Assembly: GCA_022402465.1 (NCBI GenBank)
Contig: JAKRSH010000026.1
Span: 1-64,000, forward strand
DNA: 64,000 bases
DNA from: Leptospiraceae bacterium
Lineage (GTDB): Bacteria > Spirochaetota > Leptospiria > Leptospirales > Leptospiraceae
Reading direction: 5' to 3'
The position numbers were made by a program, and so were the translations under genes. Positions 27,142 through 34,580 of the stretch are shown piece by piece. The notes below the pieces were generated by a model. It saw nothing but the letters and a program-made list of their open reading frames with translations. It was not told the DNA's origin and did not search any database. The stretch's first letter is position 1. Each line of letters begins with the position of its first letter.

Positions 27142-27879
27142 TTAAATTAAAATTTCCTGTAAGGATGTAAGGATGCAATCAGCTAATTTATTGTCTAGAA
27201 GTCTTAGTCCATCTTTAGAGAAAAATGCTTGGTTGATTTCTAATTCAATTCCTAAGTAATTCTTCTTGTATTTCCTTCGAAGTTCTGTTGGAAGACTATT
27301 GGATCTACCATGATAAGGATAATTTGATCTTACTTTATATTTTGGAAATAAATAATTTATCTTTTCTTTCCACTTCAAGCAAAGATCTCTTTCGAGGCTA
27401 TGGCTTGGATCATAAAGCAATCCTATATCTGCATTTCTCAAGACTCCTTCCCATCTTGGAGTAAAGCTATGAATAGCTATATGAATTATGGGATGCTTAG
27501 TTTTATCTTTCATTTCATTTATAGTTTTTTCAAAAGATTCTCTGTATGGAAAATAGTATTCATCTAATAAGGCTAATCTTTCTGGTTTAGGAAGTATTTT
27601 TGTGAATTCTGAATATAGATTTTTGTGTCCTAGGCTTCGATTTAAATCAACTAGCAAGCGAGAAACTTCCGCTTTGAAAACGATTTCACCAAAGGATTTC
27701 TCAAGGTGATCAATTATGCAGTGTGATCCTAAATCCCAGGCTCTATGTGTAGTAAGAATCTCCTTCTGATCTTGAAATAATTTCTTGAGTCGAGTAGGTA
27801 TATTATTCGTATAGTGCTCACTTGAGAATATTAAGTTTTTAAGTTGGTAAGAAGATTTCATTTTTATCCAAGCACTCAC
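27142..27879 (-). CDS. N-formylglutamate amidohydrolase-family hydrolase
   Basis: This is a 245-residue metal-dependent hydrolase. SSEHYTNNIP (first conserved block with Glu and His), THRAWDLGS, SRLLVDLNRS, HIAIHSFTPRW and PYHGRSNSLPTELRRKY (C-terminal block with His) together match the FGase fold. In histidine degradation this family deformylates N-formyl-glutamate, but here it stands in a glutamate-ligase operon with no hut genes. It may instead cleave an N-terminal or gamma-linked glutamate amide. Its frame overlaps the upstream ligase gene by 41 bases; the second Met, six codons in, may be the true start. A 43-base gap separates it from pgsB. Confidence 0.8.
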   Translation of the reverse strand: MSAWIKMKSSYQLKNLIFSSEHYTNNIPTRLKKLFQDQKEILTTHRAWDLGSHCIIDHLEKSFGEIVFKAEVSRLLVDLNRSLGHKNLYSEFTKILPKPERLALLDEYYFPYRESFEKTINEMKDKTKHPIIHIAIHSFTPRWEGVLRNADIGLLYDPSHSLERDLCLKWKEKINYLFPKYKVRSNYPYHGRSNSLPTELRRKYKKNYLGIELEINQAFFSKDGLRLLDNKLADCILTSLQEILI

Positions 27880-29146
27880 ATAATTGAGTATAGGTCTTTC
27901 TAAGGTATTGCAAATTGTTTTCTTGAATAGCTAAATTGCGCTTGAACGAGTCTTGATTTTCCATATTCTTGCTACTGCTATCTAACTTTTCATCCCAAAT
28001 TTCATTCTCAAAACCTTGTGATTTTAAATGGGTAAGAATGCGTTCTGAGAGACTACCATATTTTGAGATAAGATTTAAATATTGAGCTTCCCCATTTTGC
28101 AAGTTGGAAAGGTTCTGAAAAACACCAAGGATAGGCAATAAATTTTGATGGTATCCTAGCAATTGATTTAACTTTGGATTATGGCTAATGGTTTTGCTTC
28201 CATGCAGAATAGATAAATCAAGAAGCTCTTTTAATTCCTTGGTTGAAATGGAATTCATTTCTTCAATGGAACACTTTGCTATTAAGTGTTGGAGAAAGAC
28301 AATAAATACTTTAACTAAACTTAGATCAGCTTTGGGGCATTCTTGGATATCCATGAGTCGTATTTCAATTGCTGATCTGTCAAATCTTGCAATAGCACCT
28401 CGTGAATTCAACCATTCATCTTGGAGAATTTTATTTGGATCATAACTAGCAATAGCCTTATACATGGGTTCAAGTATAAGTTTACGATATTGCTCTTCGT
28501 TCTTGATGATTTCAGGAATTATCTCACCTGAAATTTCTGAAATCTTCTTTTGATTATTGATATAAAAAAATAGTCTCGTATCCAAATACTTTGATCTTCT
28601 CGCCTCAAGTATGGGTGAGCTTGCTGCTAGAGCAGGGATCAATGGAAGCAAAATTCGAATAGCCGCATGAATAGATTCAAATTCTTCTTCATTCGAATAA
28701 CCTAAATTAATGTGTACACTTTGTAAATTAGACCAACCATGACCCTTACAATTAAAAATTTCATCATAGGCATTATAAATTTCTTGGTTCTCATGGGGCC
28801 AGATTACAAATTCCTTGTTTGGATCCATCCAAGGATGCATGGCAGTAGGCATTAGCATAAGATTTTTTTCTTTGAGAATAGAATTCATTCTTAGAACATC
28901 TTTATGAAAAATACTTTCGACCTCATCTAGTAATTTTACAGGGCCATTGGTTTTCATTTCAATAAGATGGGAAGCTAGCTCATTAGACCATGCGGTTTTA
29001 TCGAAAGAGATTTCATTCTGTATAGTTTTATCTTCATCTGTCAAAAGGAAGGAAGCAGAAGGATCAACATCTAAGCTATCTCTACGAACTATCATATACT
29101 CCGCTTCAATACCAAATGCATGGAATAAACTCAATTTATCTTTCAT
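27839..29146 (-). CDS. GCS2-type glutamate-amine/cysteine ligase-like enzyme
   Basis: This 435-residue protein belongs to the carboxylate-amine ligase family typified by glutamate-cysteine ligase type 2 (GCS2). Visible motifs are FGIEAEYMIV (11-20, metal/ATP site Glu), NELASHLIEMKTNGP, LMPTAMHPWMD, and LQSVHINLGYS (nucleotide-binding His). The length fits the family (about 370-450). Such enzymes join the gamma-carboxyl of glutamate to an amine or amino acid. The substrate here is not determined. It overlaps the ATP-grasp gene by four bases upstream and the hydrolase gene by 41 bases downstream. Confidence 0.8.
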   Translation of the reverse strand: MKDKLSLFHAFGIEAEYMIVRRDSLDVDPSASFLLTDEDKTIQNEISFDKTAWSNELASHLIEMKTNGPVKLLDEVESIFHKDVLRMNSILKEKNLMLMPTAMHPWMDPNKEFVIWPHENQEIYNAYDEIFNCKGHGWSNLQSVHINLGYSNEEEFESIHAAIRILLPLIPALAASSPILEARRSKYLDTRLFFYINNQKKISEISGEIIPEIIKNEEQYRKLILEPMYKAIASYDPNKILQDEWLNSRGAIARFDRSAIEIRLMDIQECPKADLSLVKVFIVFLQHLIAKCSIEEMNSISTKELKELLDLSILHGSKTISHNPKLNQLLGYHQNLLPILGVFQNLSNLQNGEAQYLNLISKYGSLSERILTHLKSQGFENEIWDEKLDSSSKNMENQDSFKRNLAIQENNLQYLRKTYTQLCECLDKNEIFLPT

Positions 29147-30612
29147 TGCTTTTTTTCTTTGATTCGATTCCAGAATACTTCAATGATCCTGTCATAAAGT
29201 TCATCTTTAAGAACCATATCTTCAGTTTCAGAATCTATACTTGGATTATCATTGATTTCAATAATATAAAACTCTTTGCCTACTTGCTTTAAGTCTACTC
29301 CATAGAAACCATCACCTATGAGATTGCAACCTTTGAGAGCAGTCTTTATTAATCCAGCAGGAGCATCTTCAATACGAATACTTTCTGAATCTCCGTAGTT
29401 GATTTGAGCTTTAGAGTTATGATCATATATCTGCCAATGGTTCTTTGCCATATAATATTTGCTAACATAGAGAGGCTTGCGGTCTATGATTCCCACTCTC
29501 CAATCAAATTCTGTTGGAGTAAATTCTTGGGCTAGGATTAGATCAGAAAATTCAAACATTTCTTTGGCTTTCAATAAAAATTCTATTGGATCAGATACCT
29601 TTATCACACCCAAGGAGAATGCACCATCTGGCTGCTTTAAAATTGTTGGGTAGGTAATTGAAAGCGCAACCTCATCAAGGTTATCTTTGTGTATAACAAT
29701 TGTTTTTGGTGATGGGATGGAATGTGAATTCAAGAGTTCAGCAAGATACACTTTGTTCGTACATTTGATAATGGATTCTGGATCGTCAATTACAATCAAA
29801 CCTTCTGCCTTAGCTCTTTGAGAAAATCGGTAGGTATGGTGGTTGACTGAGGTAGTTTCACGAATGAAGAGGCCATCGTATTGAGGAATTTTTGCATAAT
29901 CATCTTTAGTGATTAAGTGCACATCAAACCCTTTTTTATCAGCGGCATGAACGAATTTCTGTATAGCTTTCTCATCAGAGGGACAATGAATATCTTTGGG
30001 ATTGGTTAAGATGGCTAGGGTGAATGCTTTTTTGGAGATCTTAGTTTCATTCGATGAAAAATTTCTAGAAGTAAAATAAATTTTAGCAAATTCTTCTACA
30101 TAGGGTTTATGATCCTCAGGAATTTCACTGGCAGGAATGGTTGTAATATTTTGGATATGCCATTTCTTGTCACGAGAATCATAGATGAAAAATGCTCTCA
30201 ACAAAGGAGCACGAAACATATTAAAAAGTTGATTTGAAAGCTTATCATTTTTCTTGGCAAGATTTTTACCAAAATAGATTGAAAGTGTATATTTCTTGGC
30301 TGATTCCTTTTTGAGACTTTTCTGAATCAATTCATCTAAGTCATGTTCAATGACTCGAATAACAGCTTGGGATTTCATATCCTGTATGGTTGAGATTCCA
30401 GGCATTACCTTGTGTCCTCTAGCCATAGCCAGTAAAGACACGTAGTAACCTTCACTTTGGTACTTATACGACTTACTTAAATTATAAATCTTGATATCTT
30501 TATCATCGAAGAACTTTTTATTGCTTAAGTATTCTCTAGGTGAAATGGTTTCAATTCCAGGAATAGAAAAATTCCATTTCTTGGGCTGGTTGATAATAAT
30601 TAAAGATGCCAT
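29143..30612 (-). CDS. RimK-like ATP-grasp ligase with N-terminal RLAN domain
   Basis: This is a 489-residue amide ligase. About 1-190 resembles the RLAN domain found before some RimK-like enzymes (SEGYYVSLLAMARGHKVMPG, then RAPLLRAFFIYDSRDKKWHI). Residues of about 200-485 form the ATP-grasp: KCTNKVYLAELLNSHSIPSP, PTILKQPDGAFSLGVIKV, ILAQEFTPTEFDWRVGI and EFYIIEINDNPSID with the Mg-binding Glu/Asn. RimK itself adds glutamates to protein S6; relatives ligate amino acids to peptides, lysine or coenzyme F420. The gene overlaps the GCS2 gene by four bases and starts seven bases after the C39-like gene. A glutamate or amino-acid chain-building role is the inference. Confidence 0.85.
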   Translation of the reverse strand: MASLIIINQPKKWNFSIPGIETISPREYLSNKKFFDDKDIKIYNLSKSYKYQSEGYYVSLLAMARGHKVMPGISTIQDMKSQAVIRVIEHDLDELIQKSLKKESAKKYTLSIYFGKNLAKKNDKLSNQLFNMFRAPLLRAFFIYDSRDKKWHIQNITTIPASEIPEDHKPYVEEFAKIYFTSRNFSSNETKISKKAFTLAILTNPKDIHCPSDEKAIQKFVHAADKKGFDVHLITKDDYAKIPQYDGLFIRETTSVNHHTYRFSQRAKAEGLIVIDDPESIIKCTNKVYLAELLNSHSIPSPKTIVIHKDNLDEVALSITYPTILKQPDGAFSLGVIKVSDPIEFLLKAKEMFEFSDLILAQEFTPTEFDWRVGIIDRKPLYVSKYYMAKNHWQIYDHNSKAQINYGDSESIRIEDAPAGLIKTALKGCNLIGDGFYGVDLKQVGKEFYIIEINDNPSIDSETEDMVLKDELYDRIIEVFWNRIKEKKQ

Positions 30613-30619
30613 GGTCTCT

Positions 30620-31339
30620 CTATTTTTCTATAATGAGAAGGTTTGCGTCATAGGTAAGAATGCCAAGCAAGATTGAAGTTATCAATCTTGTAAATTCAAC
30701 AGTATAGATTTGTGATTTATTGTAAGGATTGCTTTTATAAGGATCTGCGATTAGTACTTTTTTATCAATCTTCGAATAACCACTTAACACTACAAAGTGT
30801 CCACTGGGCTCACCTCTTATATCATCAGAGGCGGCTGTTTCTCCATACTCTCTTGCAAGATTGTAAAGGTAGGTTGCGGAGAGACCTGTTAAGATAGGAA
30901 TATTTTTACTTAGATATTTGCGAATCAAGGAAGAGGAGAGAGGAACTTGTTCAACAACTCCGCCTAATCGTAAAAATTCGACATAGCCTTCTGTAGAAAT
31001 TCTTAGCTTCTCATTCCCTTTCTTGAATGCTAGTTGTTGTTTTAATTTATCAGAAATATTTGTATTTTTATCATGGAACCAAGTGGGATCAAATACTTGA
31101 AGATTGTAGGTATAGATCTTCGCTTTAAGACCTTGCTTGAGAGCGTGCACGCCCAAAAGTACAGCAAGAGTTCCACCTTCTTTTAATTTGGTGACTTCCT
31201 TGATTGTTTGTTCTAAAGTATTCTTAAGTCCATAGTATCTATAAACTGCATGCAAGGATGTTGGTCCGCAAGTTGTATCATCTGGTTGCGCTTCAATGTC
31301 TATTTCTAGTCTAGTTTCCAATTCCAAGCACTCCATCAA
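30620..31339 (-). CDS. C39-like papain-fold cysteine peptidase
   Basis: This 239-residue cytosolic protein carries the cysteine-peptidase triad pattern. Cys24 lies in QPDDTTCGPTSLHAVYRYY, His in EPSGHFVVLSGY (about residues 185-196) and Asp in VLIADPYKSNPY. This is the C39-like peptidase or transglutaminase-like core. C39 enzymes remove double-Gly leader peptides; in an amidoligase operon such an enzyme could trim or transfer the ligated peptide. The start is uncertain: TTG/ATG at 31339/31336, or a TTG six codons later. It overlaps the STAS gene by about 29 bases and is seven bases from the ligase gene. Confidence 0.7.
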   Translation of the reverse strand: MMECLELETRLEIDIEAQPDDTTCGPTSLHAVYRYYGLKNTLEQTIKEVTKLKEGGTLAVLLGVHALKQGLKAKIYTYNLQVFDPTWFHDKNTNISDKLKQQLAFKKGNEKLRISTEGYVEFLRLGGVVEQVPLSSSLIRKYLSKNIPILTGLSATYLYNLAREYGETAASDDIRGEPSGHFVVLSGYSKIDKKVLIADPYKSNPYNKSQIYTVEFTRLITSILLGILTYDANLLIIEK

Positions 31340-31658
31340 CTTTGACCGATTTAAGAGTTTTTAGGATGGCTGGATTTATATTTACAATTTCTAATTTAAG
31401 CAACCTTTCTTCTGTAATATATCTATGAATATTCACCAAGCCACCAATGGCAGAAGATGGCATTCTATGAACATAGATTAAATCAAGAATAACAGTTTTA
31501 GGATGGAACTCTTCCAGAATAGAATCAAATTCACTAAGTATTTCATCATTGTAGGCGAGGTCTTTTTCATTGATTGAGATTGAAATGGATTCTTCCGTAT
31601 GGGAAATATAATCTCTGAGCATTTGTATTAATCTGGAATAACCTGGATTTCTCATCAA
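31311..31658 (-). CDS. STAS-domain protein (anti-sigma-factor-antagonist-like)
   Basis: This is a 115-residue STAS-fold protein: ISISINEKDLAYNDEILSEF, FHPKTVILDLIYVHRMPSS, AIGGLVNIHRYITEERLL, VNINPAILKTLKSV. The RMPSSAIGGL segment corresponds to the phospho-acceptor loop of SpoIIAA-type proteins (usual form xxDSSGxG), here with Ser-Ser kept and the Asp replaced. It heads the ligase/pgs operon and lies 94 bases from the divergent SpoIIE-type phosphatase gene, so a direct signalling pair is the simplest reading. It may alternatively act as a structural STAS partner of an operon enzyme. Confidence 0.7.
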   Translation of the reverse strand: MMRNPGYSRLIQMLRDYISHTEESISISINEKDLAYNDEILSEFDSILEEFHPKTVILDLIYVHRMPSSAIGGLVNIHRYITEERLLKLEIVNINPAILKTLKSVKVDGVLGIGN

Positions 31659-31752
31659 GAAGAATTAATAAAATTTATGAAAATGTAATACGAATGCAAT
31701 TCAAGTATTAGTAAACTGTGTTATATTTTAAGTCAGTTATGGCAGAAATACA

Positions 31753-34158
31753 ATGAGCATTCGATTTAAAATATTTCTTATACTTGGAATTAGCCAAATT
31801 CTTTTACTTTTTGCATTGACATTAACTTTCGGGATTCTTATCTCCAATGTGAAAAATGAACCACAGAACCAAAGAGCCATTGAGCTTGCACGTAATTTTC
31901 AAAGAGAACTAGGACACAAGGATGAAAAGTTAAAGCTATTAATTTCTGAGCTTACCTCAAATCCAAAGACCAGATCGATATTAGAGAACGGAATGTCCAA
32001 TCGAAACAACTTGTTGAATAATCTAGATTTCCTGAAGGAGATTATGGTTCGTTATGATTTAAGTATATTTGAATTAGGAGATAGAAATGGAAGGGTTCAC
32101 TTTCGGGTCCACCGTCCTAGTGATTTTGGAGATGATAAATCCAATCAGCCACTGATTCAAGAAGCACTTCTTGGTAAAATGAATGCATCCCTAGAGACTG
32201 GACACAGTGGACTTGGATTTAGGTTTGCCGCTCCCTTGGGTAAGCTAGGTACCATACTCATAGGACAAGTTGTAGATTCTTCCTTTCTTGAATCTATCTC
32301 AGGTAAACAATCTGTCCACTTATCTGTTTTTGAGAAAGATGTTCATTTGGTTTCAAGTAGCTCTTTAATTTCTGATTTTTGGAAAAATCATGAGCCCTCT
32401 TCTACAAAATCTAATTTTCGTTTAACTTGGAATAAGGTGCCCTATTATTTTGTTTTCGAGAAATTACCCAATTCTCATATATCTAGTTTGGATCTTAATT
32501 TTAGAATTTTAATTGATGAACGTGATTTGGATATCGCTTCGCAGAAAGTATGGTATTCATTTGCACTTGTGGCAATTCTTATCTTCTCAGCTATTTTTAT
32601 AGCTTCCTTTTTATTTTCTAGAGATATTGTGGATGCTGTGAAGAAGTTAAATATTGCGATGAAAAATATAGATCTATCCAAAGAAGATGATCTACCATTG
32701 AATCGAAGAGATGAGATAGGACAAATGGGATCTGTATTCCAAGAAATGAAGAAAGATCTCTTTCAACACCAACACAGATTGGAAGATTTGGTTGCACAGA
32801 AGACCAAAGAACTACAAGAAACCTTAGAAGAAATTAGCGCCATCAAAGAACAACAAGATGGTGATTATTTTCTTACATCCTTATTAATAAAGCCACTCAC
32901 TGGGGTAAAGGCTAAGTCAAAAAATATTAATATTGAAACTCTTGTTAAACAAAAGAAAAGTTTTAGCTTCCGAAATAAAGAATCAGAAATAGGTGGCGAT
33001 CTTTCAGTTGTTCAAGAGATCAGACTTAAAGATAGAAATTATATAGTATTTCTCAATGCAGATGCCATGGGCAAATCCATTCAAGGTGCTGGTGGTGCCT
33101 TAGTAATGGGCACTGTATTCAAATCAGTTATTACAAGAACCCAACAGATTCAATCTATGCAAAATCGTCATCCTGAGCGCTGGCTCAAGGATTGTTTCTT
33201 AGAATTGCAAGACGTGTTTGTTTCTTTTGATGGTACTATGCTGCTATCAGCCGTCATAGGTTTGATAGATGATGAAACTGGAACTTTATATTTTATCAAT
33301 GCCGAGCATCCTTGGGTTGTTCTCTATAGAGATGAAAAAGCAAGTTTTTTGGAAAATGATTTGTCTCTCCGAAAGATAGGATTTACAGAATCTGAAATTT
33401 CTATGAATGAATTCTCTATCCGTGTCTTTCCCATGAATCCAGGAGATCAAATTTTTGTTGGTTCCGATGGAAGAGACGACTATCTTATGGGTGAAGACAA
33501 TAAAGGACAGCGTATCATCAATGAAGATGAAACAGAATTTTTGAAAAGTGTAGAAGTTGCCAATGGAAATCTAAATCTCATAGAAGAAAATATTCTCTCC
33601 AAGGGGGAATTGACAGATGATTTTAGTTTGATTCGAATCGAATACCTTCCTACAAATAAAATTCAATCTACAACTGATGATTTTCTCATCCATAGCTATT
33701 CGGATTTCATCAGGCAGGCAATAGCATTTTTCAAGGATGGAAAATTAGAAGAATCCATACTTTGTTTCGAGAAAGCCTTACAAGAAAAAGAAGATCATCC
33801 TTATATTTTGCGAGAGCTATCTAAGCTTTATACCAAGACTAAACAATTTGAAAAAGCAATTCCACTCTCAGAAAAGTATACTGGGCTTAGACCTTTTGAT
33901 ACTGATTTTTTCTACTACATTGCACTTGCTTACAAACAAAACAAAAGTTATGAGCTATCTATTGATTACTCAGAGAGACTGAGATTGCGAGACCCAAATC
34001 ATATTAGAAATTTAATTCTACTGGCAGAGTCTTACCTGCATATTGGCAATTTTGCGAAATCAGAACAAGCTTTGAAGCATACACAAAGATTGGATCCTAC
34101 CAATGCCAAGGCTGAAAGATTGATACACTTTCTTGAAGGAAAGACAATATCCGCTTAG
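31753..34158 (+). CDS. SpoIIE-type PP2C phosphatase with Cache-like sensor, HAMP and TPRs
   Basis: This is an 801-residue membrane signalling protein. It has a helix at 7-29 and an extracytoplasmic domain of about 30-270 with NGRVHFRVHRPSDFGDD, GLGFRFAAPLGKLGTI and LHISSLD-like segments (a Cache-type sensor). A second helix (about 270-290), a HAMP (about 292-345), and a coiled coil (about 345-375) follow. A PP2C/SpoIIE domain of about 395-640 contains GGDLSVVQEI, NADAMGKSIQGAGGAL and GSDGRDD as metal-binding Asp sites. TPR units complete it (from about 665: DHPYILRELSKLYTK). SpoIIE phosphatases dephosphorylate STAS proteins. It is divergent from the STAS gene at 31311 and followed on the opposite strand by another STAS gene. 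Confidence 0.88.
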   Translation: MSIRFKIFLILGISQILLLFALTLTFGILISNVKNEPQNQRAIELARNFQRELGHKDEKLKLLISELTSNPKTRSILENGMSNRNNLLNNLDFLKEIMVRYDLSIFELGDRNGRVHFRVHRPSDFGDDKSNQPLIQEALLGKMNASLETGHSGLGFRFAAPLGKLGTILIGQVVDSSFLESISGKQSVHLSVFEKDVHLVSSSSLISDFWKNHEPSSTKSNFRLTWNKVPYYFVFEKLPNSHISSLDLNFRILIDERDLDIASQKVWYSFALVAILIFSAIFIASFLFSRDIVDAVKKLNIAMKNIDLSKEDDLPLNRRDEIGQMGSVFQEMKKDLFQHQHRLEDLVAQKTKELQETLEEISAIKEQQDGDYFLTSLLIKPLTGVKAKSKNINIETLVKQKKSFSFRNKESEIGGDLSVVQEIRLKDRNYIVFLNADAMGKSIQGAGGALVMGTVFKSVITRTQQIQSMQNRHPERWLKDCFLELQDVFVSFDGTMLLSAVIGLIDDETGTLYFINAEHPWVVLYRDEKASFLENDLSLRKIGFTESEISMNEFSIRVFPMNPGDQIFVGSDGRDDYLMGEDNKGQRIINEDETEFLKSVEVANGNLNLIEENILSKGELTDDFSLIRIEYLPTNKIQSTTDDFLIHSYSDFIRQAIAFFKDGKLEESILCFEKALQEKEDHPYILRELSKLYTKTKQFEKAIPLSEKYTGLRPFDTDFFYYIALAYKQNKSYELSIDYSERLRLRDPNHIRNLILLAESYLHIGNFAKSEQALKHTQRLDPTNAKAERLIHFLEGKTISA

Positions 34159-34198
34159 TTTGTACCAAAGGCATCCTTAATGTATAGGAATGTTTTAA

Positions 34199-34528
34199 TT
34201 ATTGAAGAGCTTCTTCTACAGAGGGGAATACATCGACTACTTCTGAGATCTTAGAGATACGAAAAACTTGTTGTACACTTCTAGAAACGTTAGCAATTCT
34301 TAGTTTATTCTTTCCTAGGTTCTTCAATTTCTCATTGATAAGGATCAATAATCCAAATCCCGACGAATCTACAAACCCTACATTGGATAGGTCAAGTATT
34401 ATATAGGTATAATTGGTCTTGACTGCTTCTAGCATTCTCTCTTTGAGAATTCCTGCATTTAACATATCCAGATTCCCTTCTAGATGTAGCAGCAAGTTAC
34501 CATTTTCTGATTCTTCCGTGTAATCCAT
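34199..34528 (-). CDS. STAS-domain anti-sigma-factor antagonist
   Basis: This 109-residue SpoIIAA-like protein has the full signature: HLEGNLDMLNAGILKERML, then YIILDLSNVGFVDSSGFGLL (about residues 42-61), with the phospho-Ser in the DSSG motif. It lacks other domains. Such proteins bind and neutralise anti-sigma kinases when dephosphorylated. It lies 40 bases downstream of, and opposite to, the SpoIIE-type phosphatase gene, which is a natural partner. No RsbW-like kinase gene is nearby. Confidence 0.92.
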   Translation of the reverse strand: MDYTEESENGNLLLHLEGNLDMLNAGILKERMLEAVKTNYTYIILDLSNVGFVDSSGFGLLILINEKLKNLGKNKLRIANVSRSVQQVFRISKISEVVDVFPSVEEALQ

Positions 34529-34580
34529 GTACGTAATTCTAGAATTAATATATTATGATTCGTAATACAACAATTTTTTT

